In this document: in pieces, positions 31,892 through 41,560 of the stretch
Position numbering within the stretch: position 1 is the stretch's first letter
How the letters are laid out: each line of letters opens with the position of its first letter
Source: Asaia bogorensis
GTDB taxonomy: Bacteria; Pseudomonadota; Alphaproteobacteria; Acetobacterales; Acetobacteraceae
DNA length: 48,711 nt
NCBI GenBank assembly: GCA_945873195.1
Contig: CAMCDA010000010.1
Location: forward strand, 1 to 48,711
Direction of reading: 5' to 3'
Made by a program: the position numbers and the translations under genes
The notes under the pieces: model-generated
Database searches by the model: none
The model's input: only the letters and a program-made list of their open reading frames with translations
What the model was told of the DNA's origin: nothing

Positions 31892-32800
31892 ATGGCTGCG
31901 ATCACCGCTGCCCTTGTTAAGGACCTGCGCGAAAAGACCGGCGCGGGCATGATGGACTGCAAGAAGGCGCTGACCGAAACCGACGGCGACATCGAAGTCG
32001 CCATCGACTGGTTGCGCAAGAAGGGTCTTGCCGCCGCCGCGAAGAAGTCCGGCCGCGTGGCCGCCGAAGGGCTGGTTGGCGTCGCCTCCGCCCCCGGCAA
32101 GGCCGCCGTGGTCGAGGTGAATGCCGAGACCGACTTCGTTGCCCGCAACGAGACGTTCCAGGCGTTCGTCGAAACCGTCGCGAAGATCGCGCTGGAGGTT
32201 GGCGACAATCTCGACGCCATCAACGCTGCGGCGTTCCCTGGTTCGGGCCGTACGGTGGCCGAGGAACTGACTCACATGATCGCCACGATCGGTGAGAACA
32301 TGAACCTGAGGCGCGCCAAGGTGCTGACCGTGCCGCAGGGCGTGGTCGCCACCTACATGCATGGCGCGCTGAAGCCTGGTCTTGGCAAGATCGGCGTTCT
32401 GGCGGCGGTTGCCGGCCCCGGAGAGATCGCCGCGCTGGAAACCCTGGGTCGCCAGGTCGGCATGCACGTCGCTGCCGCCCGCCCCGAGGCGCTGGACATC
32501 GACGCCGTCGATTCGTCCTCCCTGGTGCGGGAGAAGGCCGTGTTGACCGAGCAGGCCCGTGCCTCCGGCAAGCCCGAGAACATCATTGAAAAGATGGTCG
32601 AAGGCCGCATCCGGAAGTACTACGAGGAAGTGGTCCTGCTGGAGCAGGTCTGGGTGCATGACGGTGAAACCCGCGTGCGTGCCGTCGCCAAGAAGTCCGG
32701 CGTGGCCCTGACCGGCTTTGCCCGCTTCCAGCTTGGCGAAGGCATCGAGAAGCCCAAGGACGACTTCGCCGCCGAAGTCGCGGCCACCGCGGGCGTTTGA
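31892..32800 (+). CDS. tsf: elongation factor Ts
   Basis: EF-Ts exchanges GDP for GTP on EF-Tu. The protein (302 residues) shows the N-terminal [16 protein letters not shown], the conserved [13 protein letters not shown] that contacts EF-Tu and, further on, the core domain and a long C-terminal part with [18 protein letters not shown]. Length is normal for alphaproteobacteria. ATG 31892 has GGGAG ahead. A strong terminator follows the stop, so rpsB-tsf forms one transcript. Confidence 0.98.
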   Translation: MAAITAALVKDLREKTGAGMMDCKKALTETDGDIEVAIDWLRKKGLAAAAKKSGRVAAEGLVGVASAPGKAAVVEVNAETDFVARNETFQAFVETVAKIALEVGDNLDAINAAAFPGSGRTVAEELTHMIATIGENMNLRRAKVLTVPQGVVATYMHGALKPGLGKIGVLAAVAGPGEIAALETLGRQVGMHVAAARPEALDIDAVDSSSLVREKAVLTEQARASGKPENIIEKMVEGRIRKYYEEVVLLEQVWVHDGETRVRAVAKKSGVALTGFARFQLGEGIEKPKDDFAAEVAATAGV

Positions 32801-32804
32801 TACC

Positions 32805-32838
32805 GTCATCCTCCCCGGGGCACCCTGGGGAGGATGAC
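32805..32838 (+). terminator. terminator behind tsf
   Basis: A 12-bp perfect stem, GTCATCCTCCCC at 32805-32816 with GGGGAGGATGAC at 32827-32838 around a 10-base loop, starts four bases after the tsf stop. The downstream bases have a short T-run (CTTT). Together these end the rpsB-tsf transcript and separate it from pyrH. Confidence 0.75.
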
Positions 32839-32863
32839 CTTTCCGCCTTGCCAACGACCAACC

Positions 32864-32892
32864 TTGTTCCCTGACGGCCGCCCCATTAGGGT
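32864..32892 (+). promoter_or_regulatory. candidate promoter of the pyrH-frr-uppS run
   Basis: TTGTTC at 32864-32869 and TAGGGT at 32887-32892 with a 17-base spacer lie between the tsf terminator and pyrH, about 34 bases before its ATG. Only three of six bases match each consensus box, so this is a position-based suggestion. Confidence 0.3.
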
Positions 32893-32925
32893 GCCGCCGA
32901 ATCCAGATCGCCCACGGGAACCACA

Positions 32926-33648
32926 ATGTCGCAGTCTCCGGTCTACCAGCGCGTCATGCTGAAACTGTCCGGTGAGGCATTGATGGGCCATCGGGACTAC
33001 GGCCTCGATACCGGAATGATCAACACCATCGCCCAGGACATCCGCGCCGTCGTGGAAATGGGCGCGCAGGTGTGCGTCGTGATCGGTGGCGGTAATATTT
33101 TCCGGGGTGTTTCAGCGGCGGCGTCCGGGATGGATCGGTCGCAGGCTGACTACATGGGCATGCTGGCGACCGTCATGAACGCGCTGGCCATGCAGGCCGC
33201 GCTCGAAAAAGCCAACGTGCCGACCCGGGTGCAATCCGCCATTCCCATGGCCAGTGTGTGTGAGCCGTATATCCGCCGCCGAGCGGAACGGCATATGGAA
33301 AAGGGGCGGGTCGTGATCTTCGCGGCCGGCACCGGCAATCCCTTCTTCACGACCGACACCGCCGCCGCCCTGCGCGCCGCCGAAATGCGCTGCAATGCCC
33401 TGCTGAAGGGCACCCAGGTCGATGGCGTCTACTCCGCCGATCCCCGCAAGAACAACGAGGCTCGTCGGTACGACCAGTTGACCTACCTCGACGTGCTGGC
33501 CAACGATCTCGCCGTGATGGACGCGGCCGCGATCTCGCTGGCGCGGGAGAACAAGCTGCCCATCATCGTTTTCAACATCCACGCTCCGGGGGCCTTCGCG
33601 CAGGTTATGCGCGGTGAGGGCTTGTTCACCCGGATCTCGGAACAGTGA
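32926..33648 (+). CDS. pyrH: UMP kinase
   Basis: PyrH phosphorylates UMP to UDP with ATP in pyrimidine supply. The 240-residue product has [55 protein letters not shown] and [13 protein letters not shown], all marks of the bacterial hexameric UMP kinase of the amino-acid kinase fold. ATG 32926 gives [13 protein letters not shown]. It follows a terminator, so it begins a new transcript that runs into frr. Confidence 0.98.
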   Translation: MSQSPVYQRVMLKLSGEALMGHRDYGLDTGMINTIAQDIRAVVEMGAQVCVVIGGGNIFRGVSAAASGMDRSQADYMGMLATVMNALAMQAALEKANVPTRVQSAIPMASVCEPYIRRRAERHMEKGRVVIFAAGTGNPFFTTDTAAALRAAEMRCNALLKGTQVDGVYSADPRKNNEARRYDQLTYLDVLANDLAVMDAAAISLARENKLPIIVFNIHAPGAFAQVMRGEGLFTRISEQ

Positions 33649-33670
33649 CCGCTTTCGGGGAGGCACCAAC

Positions 33671-34237
33671 ATGGCCGCCGATCTCAACACGCTGAAACAG
33701 GACCTGACGCGCCGAATGGACGGCGCGATCGACACGTTGAAGCGCGAATTCAACGGATTACGCACCGGGCGGGCCCACCCTGGCCTGCTCGAACCCGTGC
33801 GCGTGTCCGCTTATGGCAGTGAAATGCCGCTGAACCAGGTGGGCTCCATTGGCGCGCCGGAGCCGCGTATGCTGACCGTGCAGGTCTGGGACAAGTCGAT
33901 GATCAGCGCCGTCGAAAAGGCGATCCGTGATTCGGGCCTTGGTTTGAACCCGGCCGCCGACGGCATGGTCGTGCGCGTGCCGATCCCGCAGCTCACGACC
34001 GATCGCCGCAACGAGCTGGTCAAGACCGCGCATAAGTATGCCGAGGGCACGCGCGTCGCGGTCCGTGGCGTGCGCCGCGACGGGATGGAGCAGATCAAGG
34101 CGCAGGAGAAGAAGCACACGATCGGAGAGGACGTGGCCAAGACCTGGTCCGACGAGGTGCAAAAACTGACCGACCAGTACATCAAGAAAATTGATGAGAC
34201 GCTGGCCGAGAAGGAAAGGGATATCAAGCAGGTCTGA
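33671..34237 (+). CDS. frr: ribosome recycling factor
   Basis: RRF, with EF-G, splits the post-termination ribosome. The 188-residue protein has the standard three-helix bundle sequence: [58 protein letters not shown] and [19 protein letters not shown] 33671 follows GGGGAGG. It is 22 bases behind pyrH and 15 before uppS, the usual order in this group. Confidence 0.98.
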   Translation: MAADLNTLKQDLTRRMDGAIDTLKREFNGLRTGRAHPGLLEPVRVSAYGSEMPLNQVGSIGAPEPRMLTVQVWDKSMISAVEKAIRDSGLGLNPAADGMVVRVPIPQLTTDRRNELVKTAHKYAEGTRVAVRGVRRDGMEQIKAQEKKHTIGEDVAKTWSDEVQKLTDQYIKKIDETLAEKERDIKQV

Positions 34238-34252
34238 TTCTGGAACCCGGCC

Positions 34253-35020
34253 GTGGCGGAAACCGCTCAACCTGTTGATCCGACCGCGTCCGGCACTGAC
34301 CCGGCAGGGGTCGGCCACGCGCCGCCCGTGCATGTCGCCATCATCATGGATGGCAACGGCCGCTGGGCCTCGGCGAGGCATCTGCCCCGCATCGCTGGCC
34401 ATCGCGAAGGTGCCCGTGCCGTCCGCCGCACGATCGAGGCCTCGATCAAGCACGGGGTTCGCTGGCTGACGCTCTATGCCTTCAGCAGCGAGAACTGGCG
34501 CCGGCCGCGGACCGAGGTGCTGGATCTGACCGGCCTGTTGCGCCAGTACCTCCGCAGCGAGATCGCCGAACTCAAGGCGAACGGCGTGCGGGTGCGGGTG
34601 ATCGGCGACCCGGAGCGGTTCGATGCCGACATACAGCGCGATCTGGCCGCCGCCGAACGGGATACCGCCGGCAATGACCGGCTGAACCTGACCGTTGCGC
34701 TGTCCTACGGCGCTCGGGGCGAGATCGTCCGCGCCGCCCGAGCGATCGCTGAAGCGGCGAAGGCCGGCACGCTTGATCCCGCGACCCTGGATGAGCCCGG
34801 GTTCGCCCGCTTCCTCGCCACCGCCGACATGCCCGACCCGGACCTGGTCATTCGCACCTCGGGCGAGCAACGGCTTTCCAATTTCCTGCTATGGCAGGCG
34901 GCCTACGCGGAGTTCGTGTTCCTCGACGCGCTGTGGCCGGATTTCGACGAAGCCCACTTCGCGGCCGCGTTGCGCGAGTACGCGGGGCGGGAGCGGCGGT
35001 TCGGTGCGCGCCCTGGCTGA
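34253..35020 (+). CDS. uppS: isoprenyl transferase (undecaprenyl diphosphate synthase)
   Basis: UppS makes the C55 cis-prenyl carrier for peptidoglycan and other envelope sugars. The protein (255 residues) has HVAIIMDGNGRWASARHLPR with the catalytic Asp of MDGNG, GHREGARAVRRTIEAS, LTLYAFSSENWRRP and, near the end, PDPDLVIRTSGEQRLSNFLL. The GTG at 34253 gives a head of about 25 variable residues before the family core. Its 3' end overlaps cdsA by 17 bases. Confidence 0.97.
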   Translation: MAETAQPVDPTASGTDPAGVGHAPPVHVAIIMDGNGRWASARHLPRIAGHREGARAVRRTIEASIKHGVRWLTLYAFSSENWRRPRTEVLDLTGLLRQYLRSEIAELKANGVRVRVIGDPERFDADIQRDLAAAERDTAGNDRLNLTVALSYGARGEIVRAARAIAEAAKAGTLDPATLDEPGFARFLATADMPDPDLVIRTSGEQRLSNFLLWQAAYAEFVFLDALWPDFDEAHFAAALREYAGRERRFGARPG

Positions 35021-35831
35021 GTCTCCGCGTCGCTGGACCGACCTGCGCATGCGGGTGCTGTCGGCCGCCGTGCTGGGCCCCGCCGTGCTGGCCTGCGTCT
35101 GGTTTGGCGGGATGGCGTTCCTGGCGCTGGCGATCGCCGCGACGGCCGGGCTTTCGGTTGAATGGGCACGCCTGTGCGGCTTGCGGGATGGCGACCGCCC
35201 GACGATCGCGCTGATCGCCTGCACGGTGATCGCGGTCACGCTGGCCGGACAGGACCAGGGCGTCGCCGCGTTGGGCGTCCTGCTTGCAGGGGCGCCGATC
35301 CTGTTCCTGCTGACCGAGCCTGGCCGCCGTATGCCGCTGCTGCTGGGCCTGCCCTATGTCGGCCTGGGCATGGCGTCGCTCGCGTGGCTGCGTGACGATG
35401 CCGAGGTCGGGCGGGCGGATCTGCTGTTCCTGATGCTGCTGGTCTGGGCGAGCGATATCGGCGCCTACATGACCGGGCGCGTCGTCGGTGGCCCCCGGTT
35501 GGCGCCGTCGATTTCGCCCAACAAGACCTGGTCGGGCGCCATCGGCGGGCTGGTCGTCGCGGTCCCGGTGGCGCTATCGGTTTGTTTCGTCATACAGCCG
35601 CCAGGGTCCATCACGCGGACGGTGCTGCTGTCCGCGGTCCTGGGGATGGTGGCGCAGGCGGGCGATTTGTTTGAAAGCGCGATCAAGCGGCAGGTAGGCG
35701 CGAAGGACTCTGGGCATCTGATTCCCGGGCATGGCGGCTTGCTGGATCGGCTGGATGCGTTGCTGGCGGCCGCCCCCATCGCGGCATTGCTGGCGTTGGC
35801 GTCGGGACGGGGAGTAGTCTTGTGGGAATGA
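35004..35831 (+). CDS. cdsA: phosphatidate cytidylyltransferase
   Basis: CdsA makes CDP-diacylglycerol, the branch point of phospholipid synthesis, in the inner membrane. The 275-residue product has about seven hydrophobic segments and the family signature in its tail: SPNKTWSGAIGG, then SAIKRQVGAKDSGHLIPGHG followed by GLLDRLDAL. The GTG at 35004 (VRALAESPRRWTDLRMR) lies inside the uppS end with GGGAG ahead; ATG later in the stretch (MRVLSAAV) is a less likely start. It overlaps dxr by ten bases. Confidence 0.95.
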   Translation: MRALAESPRRWTDLRMRVLSAAVLGPAVLACVWFGGMAFLALAIAATAGLSVEWARLCGLRDGDRPTIALIACTVIAVTLAGQDQGVAALGVLLAGAPILFLLTEPGRRMPLLLGLPYVGLGMASLAWLRDDAEVGRADLLFLMLLVWASDIGAYMTGRVVGGPRLAPSISPNKTWSGAIGGLVVAVPVALSVCFVIQPPGSITRTVLLSAVLGMVAQAGDLFESAIKRQVGAKDSGHLIPGHGGLLDRLDALLAAAPIAALLALASGRGVVLWE

Positions 35832-37015
35832 CGCCATCATCACCCTCGACGGACGCGCCGCGCACCGTCACCATCCTTGGCTGCACCGGCAGCGTGGGGA
35901 CGCAAACGATCGACCTGTTGCTGGCCCAACCCGACCGCTACCGGGTCAAGGCCCTCGTGGCCGGCAGCAAAGTGGAGCTTTTGGCCCAACAGGCCCGCAC
36001 GCTGCGGGCCGAACGCGCCGTGGTCGCCGACGCCTCCTGCTACGCGGCGCTGAAGGACGCGTTGTCGGGCTCGGGGATCGAAGTCGCGGCCGGTCCCGAC
36101 GCCGTTGTGGATGCCGCCGCCATGCCGGCCGACTGGACCATGGCCGCGATCACCGGCGCCGCGGGCCTCGCTCCAACGCTGGCCGCGATCAAGCGTGGCA
36201 AGGCCGTGGCGCTGGCGAACAAGGAAGCCCTGGTCTGCGCCGGAGAGGTCATGCTGCGCGCGGTGCGCGAGGCCGGCGCCACGCTGTTGCCCGTCGACTC
36301 CGAGCATAACGCGATCTTCCAATCCATGGCCGATGGGAATCGGGGCGCGATCGAACAGATCATTCTGACCGCCTCGGGCGGGCCGTTCCGCCTGTTCACG
36401 CTGGAGGAAATGGCCCGGGTGAAGCCGGAAGCCGCGCTGCGCCATCCGATCTGGTCAATGGGGCCGAAGATCACAATCGACTCGGCTACGATGTTCAACA
36501 AGGGGCTGGAGGTCATCGAGGCCGCGCGCCTGTTCAGCCTGGAGGAATCGGCGATCGGCGTGCTGATCCATCCGCAGTCGGTGATCCACGGCATGGTCTG
36601 CTACCAGGACGGCTCCGTCCTCGCGCAGCTCGGCACCCCCGACATGCGGATTCCGATCGCCCACACCCTCGCGTGGCCGTCCCGCATGCCCACCACCTCG
36701 AAACGCCTCAACCTCGCGGAGATCGCTCGGCTCGAATTCACAGAGCCGGATTTGCTCCAGTTCCCGGCCCTGCGCCTGGCGCGGGAGGCATTGAAAGCAG
36801 GGGGCGGAACCCCAGCTATTCTCAATGCGGCGAATGAAGTCGGAGTCGACACCTTCCTGAAAGGGAAGATTGGGTTCCTTGATATAGCGGGCACGGTTGC
36901 GCGTGTTCTCGACAAGCTTGGGACACCGCGGGCCGACTCGCTGGAAGCCGTGATTGAACTTGATGCCATCGCTCGACGTACAGCCCATGACCTGACCCAG
37001 GCCATGGCCGCCTGA
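35822..37015 (+). CDS. dxr: 1-deoxy-D-xylulose 5-phosphate reductoisomerase
   Basis: Dxr carries out the first committed step of the MEP isoprenoid pathway, which supplies both UppS and IspB. The 397-residue protein has the NADPH loop ILGCTGSVGTQTIDL, ALANKEALVCAGE, LLPVDSEHNAIFQS with metal ligands D and E, SGGPFR, and GPKITIDSATMFNKGLEVIE. The GTG at 35822 is favoured since GGGGAG is seven bases ahead; the ATG at 35828 overlaps the cdsA stop as ATGA and is the alternative. rseP follows after 20 bases. Confidence 0.97.
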   Translation: MGMTPSSPSTDAPRTVTILGCTGSVGTQTIDLLLAQPDRYRVKALVAGSKVELLAQQARTLRAERAVVADASCYAALKDALSGSGIEVAAGPDAVVDAAAMPADWTMAAITGAAGLAPTLAAIKRGKAVALANKEALVCAGEVMLRAVREAGATLLPVDSEHNAIFQSMADGNRGAIEQIILTASGGPFRLFTLEEMARVKPEAALRHPIWSMGPKITIDSATMFNKGLEVIEAARLFSLEESAIGVLIHPQSVIHGMVCYQDGSVLAQLGTPDMRIPIAHTLAWPSRMPTTSKRLNLAEIARLEFTEPDLLQFPALRLAREALKAGGGTPAILNAANEVGVDTFLKGKIGFLDIAGTVARVLDKLGTPRADSLEAVIELDAIARRTAHDLTQAMAA

Positions 37016-37035
37016 CACCGGAGATTATTGCCACC

Positions 37036-38148
37036 GTGTTGTCTGCTTTTCCTGATCTGATTCGCACCGTCCTGGCGTTCGTTGTTGTCCTGGGCGTGTT
37101 GGTTTTCATCCACGAACTCGGCCATTACCTCGCGGCGCGCTGGCGCGGCGTGCATGTGGAGGCGTTTTCGGTCGGCTTCGGCCGAGCGCTGACGCAATGG
37201 ACGGATAGGAAGGGGACGGTGTGGAAGGTAGCGTGGCTGCCCTTGGGCGGCTATGTCAAACTGCATGGGCAGGAACGCCCGCAGGACGTCTCGCCCGAGG
37301 TGCGCGCGAGTTGGCTGCCCGGCCAGACCTTCCATGACAAATCCGTGGGCTCGCGGGCGATCATCGTCGCCGCCGGCCCGATCGCGAATTTCCTCCTCGC
37401 TATGGTTCTGTTCGCCGTCCTGTTCATGGTCAGCGGTCGCCCGATCACGGTCCCGGTTGTCGGAGAAGTGCTGCCCGACGGCGCGGCCGCCAAGGGCGGC
37501 ATGGTCGTTGAGGATCGGATCAAGGCGATCAACGGCGAAACCATCCGCACGTTCGAGGATATTCAGCGCATCGTGTCCGCCAACCCGGCGGCGCGGCTGG
37601 CGATTACCGTCGAGCGCGACGGCGGCCCGCGCGAACTTTCGGTGCTGACGGATTCCCGTGAGGCGAATGGCCGCAAGGTCGGTCTCCTCGGCATTCGGGG
37701 CGGGCGCGTGGAATACCAGGCCCTGGGGCCGATCGACGCCATCGTGGGCGGGATTACCCAAACCTGGACAGTGACGCTCGATACCCTGTCCGGCGTTGGG
37801 CAGATGATCATGGGCAGCCGGGGCACCGAGGAGCTGGGTGGGCCGCTGCGAATCGCGCAGCTCTCCGGCCAGGTGGCCAGCATAGGGCTGGCGAGCATGA
37901 TCTCGTTCATCGCCGTCCTGTCGGTAAACCTGGGCCTTATCAATCTGTTCCCGATCCCCGTGCTGGATGGCGGCCATCTGGTGTTCTATCTGGCCGAGGC
38001 CATTCGTGGCCGGCCACTGTCCCAACAGGCGCAGGAATATGGCTTCCGCGCCGGCATCGCCCTGCTGGGCGGGTTGTTCGTCTTCGCGACCTGGAACGAC
38101 CTTACCCATATCGGCTTGTTCCGCTGGGTGGCCGGCCTCATCGGCTGA
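37036..38148 (+). CDS. rseP: RIP zinc metalloprotease RseP
   Basis: A site-2 protease that cuts membrane-bound anti-sigma factors or leftover signal peptides inside the membrane. The 370-residue protein has the zinc motif HELGH at about 26-30 in the first membrane helix, one PDZ domain at about 137-215 (VVGEVLPDGAAAKGGMVVED), and LDGGH at about 310-314 in NLFPIPVLDGGHLVF near the end, giving the third metal ligand. Many gammaproteobacterial RseP have two PDZ domains; this has one clear one. Start GTG 37036. Confidence 0.96.
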   Translation: MLSAFPDLIRTVLAFVVVLGVLVFIHELGHYLAARWRGVHVEAFSVGFGRALTQWTDRKGTVWKVAWLPLGGYVKLHGQERPQDVSPEVRASWLPGQTFHDKSVGSRAIIVAAGPIANFLLAMVLFAVLFMVSGRPITVPVVGEVLPDGAAAKGGMVVEDRIKAINGETIRTFEDIQRIVSANPAARLAITVERDGGPRELSVLTDSREANGRKVGLLGIRGGRVEYQALGPIDAIVGGITQTWTVTLDTLSGVGQMIMGSRGTEELGGPLRIAQLSGQVASIGLASMISFIAVLSVNLGLINLFPIPVLDGGHLVFYLAEAIRGRPLSQQAQEYGFRAGIALLGGLFVFATWNDLTHIGLFRWVAGLIG

Positions 38149-38306
38149 TCGATCGGGGCGGGAAGCAATCGCCTCTTGCTCTCGGCGCCTGCCTGCGTCA
38201 TCTGGCGTGAGCCGATTGGCGCGGGTATGGTCAGACCCCCGCGCCTCGTTCGGCTCCGCCGGACGTCGCTTGTCGTCCGGCGCGGGAACAGGAGACCAGC
38301 CGTTTG

Positions 38307-40673
38307 ATGCCGATACGCGCCGTTCGCCTTCTCGCGGGATCCCTGGTTACCGCGCTGGCCTTTTTCCCGGCCGCCGCGCAGCGGGCTCCCGCGCCACGGC
38401 CGGCTGCCACCATGCCGGTAACAGGCGCGGTGCAATCCATCAAGGTGGAGGGCAACCAGCGAATCGAGGAAGGCACGATCCGGTCCTATATGCTGATCCA
38501 GCCGGGTGACCGGTTCGAGCAGGACCGCATCGATCGCAGCCTCAAGACGCTGTATTCCACCGGCCTGTTCCAGGATGTGCAGCTTCTGCGCTCGGGCGAC
38601 ACGCTGGTCGTGCGGGTCGTTGAAAACCCGCTCGTGAACCGCGTGGCGTTTGAAGGCAACAAGAAGCTCTCGGATGAACAACTCCGACCCGAGGTTCAGG
38701 TGCGGCCACGCGCCGTGTTCACCCCGGCTTCCGCCGAGGCCGACCGGAAGCGGATTCTCGACCTGTATGCCCAGCGTGGCCATTACGACGCCTCGGTCGA
38801 TCCGCAGATCATCCGACTGGACCAGAACCGCGTCGATGTCGTCTTCCAGATCAACGACGGCACCTCGACCCTGGTCAGCAAGATCGCGGTCGTCGGCAAC
38901 AAGGCGTTCAGCGAAAGCAAGCTGATCGAGGTCATCAGCAGCCGGGAAGAACGCTGGTGGCGGTTCCTGTCCACGTCGGACCAGTATGACCCCGAGCGGC
39001 TGAACTACGACAAGGAACTGCTGCGCCGGTTCTACCTGAAGAATGGCTACGCCGACGTGCAGATCGGCGATGCAGGGGCGGAACTGTCGCCCGACCGCAA
39101 GGCGTTCTTCGTCACCTTCACCGTCAAGGAAGGGGAGCGGTATCGCCTCGGCAAGATTTCGGCCACCTCCCAGCTCAAGAACCTGAGTTCGGATGACGTC
39201 ATGGGGCTGATCCCCTTTGCCGAGGGCGATTGGTACGATGGCGACGCGGTCGGCAAGGCCGCCGACTCGATCGAGGAAAAGATTCACAACCGCGGCTATG
39301 CGTTCGTGGAAGTGAAGCCGCGGGTGACGCGGGACGCCGCCAAGCGCGAGATCGCGATCGCCTACGAAGTGGGTGAGGGGCCGCGCGTCTTCGTCGAGCG
39401 GATCGAGATCACCGGCAATGTCCGCACCAAGGACAAGGTTGTTCGCCGCGAATTCCGGATCGCCGAGGGCGACGCCTTCAATGCCGAGGCCATCCGCCGC
39501 ACGCGCACACGGCTGACCGACCTTGGCTATTTCACCAGTGTCGATATCAACACCGCCCCCGGCTCGACACCGGACAAGGCGATCGTGCAGACCAACATCA
39601 CCGAACGGGCCACCGGCGAACTGACACTCGGCGGCGGTTACTCGACCGACGCCGGCGCCTTGCTGGATATCGGCCTGGCCGAACGCAACATGATCGGCAC
39701 CGGCATCAACGCCTCGATCCGCGGCGTGCTGGCCCAGAAGCGGAGTTCGGTGAACCTGTCGATCACCGATCCCTATTTCATGGATCGCAACCTGGTCGCA
39801 GGCTTCGATGCGTTCCTGATCCAGACCAACTTTCTGGGCACCCAGCCCTACGACGAAAAGCGTGTCGGCTTCGCGCTACGCGCGGGCTATGAGTTCAATG
39901 AGAACCTGCGGCAGGTCTGGAGCTACTCGCTGGTCAATCGCGACGTGTTCAACGCGAGCGTCAACGCCAGCCCGTACATCCTGAACGAGACGGGCACGAC
40001 CCTGCTCTCCCAGGTCAGCCAGGTGCTGACCTTCGATTACCGCGACAGCCGCATCTTCCCGCGCAATGGCTTCGTGGTGGAACTGGGTACGGATTTCGCG
40101 GGCCTGGGCGGCGATGTGTCCTTCTTCCGGGCCAACGTGAACGCCGCCTACTACTATTCACTGGAGAAGTGGCTGGGGAACCCGGACTGGGGCATCAAGA
40201 TCGGCGCCAGCGCCGGCTATCTGTCCCCCATCGGCAGCAACGAACGGATCATCGACCGCTTCTTCCTGGGTGGCGAGAACCTGCGCGGCTTCCAGATCGG
40301 CGGCGCCGGCCCACATGACATTGTCACCGGCGATCCGCTGGGCGGCCGCGTCCTGTGGACCCAGACGACCGAACTACGCTTCCCCCTGCCCGTGTCGCCC
40401 GATCTGGGGCTGACCGGCCGCGCCTTCGTCGATGTGGGTGCCTTGAGCGACGCCAACTTCAACAGCACAAATCAGTGCTTCTATTCGTCCGGCACCTACG
40501 CTGGCCAACCTTGCCAGATTTCGCAGTCCAACGCCCCGCGCGTCGGTGCGGGCATTGGCGTCTCCTGGCGCACGCAGTTCGGGCTGATCAACATTGATAT
40601 CACCCCATTCGTGGTGAAGCAGGCTTACGATCAGACCCAGGTTTTCCGATTCGGCTTTGGCACGAGGTTCTAG
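38307..40673 (+). CDS. bamA: outer membrane protein assembly factor BamA
   Basis: BamA inserts beta-barrel proteins into the outer membrane. The 788-residue product has a signal peptide (AVRLLAGSLVTALAFFPAAA), five POTRA repeats (first KVEGNQRIEEGTIRSYM, last VERIEITGNVRTKDKVVRRE) up to about residue 420, and a barrel with the conserved RGFQIGGAGP loop of the VRGF/Y type (FFLGGENLRGFQIGG) and a C-terminal aromatic end, FRFGFGTRF. ATG 38307 is taken; a TTG directly before it is slightly better spaced from GGAG and may be used. Its TAG overlaps skp by one base. Confidence 0.97.
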   Translation: MPIRAVRLLAGSLVTALAFFPAAAQRAPAPRPAATMPVTGAVQSIKVEGNQRIEEGTIRSYMLIQPGDRFEQDRIDRSLKTLYSTGLFQDVQLLRSGDTLVVRVVENPLVNRVAFEGNKKLSDEQLRPEVQVRPRAVFTPASAEADRKRILDLYAQRGHYDASVDPQIIRLDQNRVDVVFQINDGTSTLVSKIAVVGNKAFSESKLIEVISSREERWWRFLSTSDQYDPERLNYDKELLRRFYLKNGYADVQIGDAGAELSPDRKAFFVTFTVKEGERYRLGKISATSQLKNLSSDDVMGLIPFAEGDWYDGDAVGKAADSIEEKIHNRGYAFVEVKPRVTRDAAKREIAIAYEVGEGPRVFVERIEITGNVRTKDKVVRREFRIAEGDAFNAEAIRRTRTRLTDLGYFTSVDINTAPGSTPDKAIVQTNITERATGELTLGGGYSTDAGALLDIGLAERNMIGTGINASIRGVLAQKRSSVNLSITDPYFMDRNLVAGFDAFLIQTNFLGTQPYDEKRVGFALRAGYEFNENLRQVWSYSLVNRDVFNASVNASPYILNETGTTLLSQVSQVLTFDYRDSRIFPRNGFVVELGTDFAGLGGDVSFFRANVNAAYYYSLEKWLGNPDWGIKIGASAGYLSPIGSNERIIDRFFLGGENLRGFQIGGAGPHDIVTGDPLGGRVLWTQTTELRFPLPVSPDLGLTGRAFVDVGALSDANFNSTNQCFYSSGTYAGQPCQISQSNAPRVGAGIGVSWRTQFGLINIDITPFVVKQAYDQTQVFRFGFGTRF

Positions 40674-41548
40674 TGGCCCCTATTCGTCCATCCGCGCGCC
40701 TCACGCTCGCGGCCATCACCGCGGCGTTTCTCGCGCAACCGGCCTTCGCGCAGCAGCCGGCCAATCCAGGCTGGTTTGTCCCCGGTCAGCAGCAAGGCCC
40801 TCGCGTCCAGCCGCAAGGTCAACCGCAGCGTCCCCCCGCTCGGCCCGCCACCCCCGCGCAATCCGATGCCGGCATGGCCGATCCGGGCGCCGATGGCGCC
40901 CCACCAATCTCTCCGCAGCAGTTGCAGGTTGTTCTGCCGCCGGCGCCCGAGGTGCCCCCGGTCGCCAAGGGCAACCCGCCCCCGGCCGCCATCATCGGCG
41001 TTTTGTCGGTGCCCGACGTCCTGCGGATCTCCTCGGCCTATCAGTTCGCCGACCGTGAATTAGGCCAGCGCCGCCAGAAGCTGAATGAGGACGCGCAGAA
41101 GGAACAGATCGCCCTGCGCGACCTCGGCCAGGCCTTCGCAAACGAACGCGCGAAGCTGACGCCGGACCAGATTCGCGCGAAGGAGCGGGAGTACCAGAAC
41201 CGCATCAACGAATCCCGCCGCAAGTTCGGCGACCGCGAACGGATCATCCGCGAAGCCGGCCAATACGTGATGGCCCAGGTCGATCGGACGCTGGAAATGG
41301 TCGCGCATCAGGTCGCCACGTCCCGCGGCGTGAACGTCGTGCTGAACCGGGCGCAGCTCCTTGGTACAACCCCCGAGTTCGACCTGACGCCCCAGGTGGC
41401 GGAAGTGCTGAACCAGGTGCTGCCGACCGTCGTCATTCCCCCGGATGGCATTTCGCCGGTCACCCTGACCCCGACCGCTGCGGCTCCCGACTCCAAGCCC
41501 GCCGCCCCGGCGGCTGCTGGCGGTGCCAAGCCGCCGCAGAGGAACTGA
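40673..41548 (+). CDS. skp: periplasmic chaperone of the OmpH/Skp family, extended
   Basis: Skp keeps unfolded outer-membrane proteins soluble on their way to BamA. The 291-residue product has a signal peptide (SARLTLAAITAAFLAQPAFA), then about 70 residues rich in P, Q and A, the OmpH core (VPDVLRISSAYQFADRELGQ, then charged helices such as ANERAKLTPDQIRAKEREYQ), and another P/A-rich tail. Typical Skp has about 160 residues, so the added disordered head and tail are unusual though seen in related alphaproteobacteria. The GTG start overlaps bamA, fitting its known role. Confidence 0.88.
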   Translation: MAPIRPSARLTLAAITAAFLAQPAFAQQPANPGWFVPGQQQGPRVQPQGQPQRPPARPATPAQSDAGMADPGADGAPPISPQQLQVVLPPAPEVPPVAKGNPPPAAIIGVLSVPDVLRISSAYQFADRELGQRRQKLNEDAQKEQIALRDLGQAFANERAKLTPDQIRAKEREYQNRINESRRKFGDRERIIREAGQYVMAQVDRTLEMVAHQVATSRGVNVVLNRAQLLGTTPEFDLTPQVAEVLNQVLPTVVIPPDGISPVTLTPTAAAPDSKPAAPAAAGGAKPPQRN

Positions 41549-41560
41549 GGCCAGGAAGGG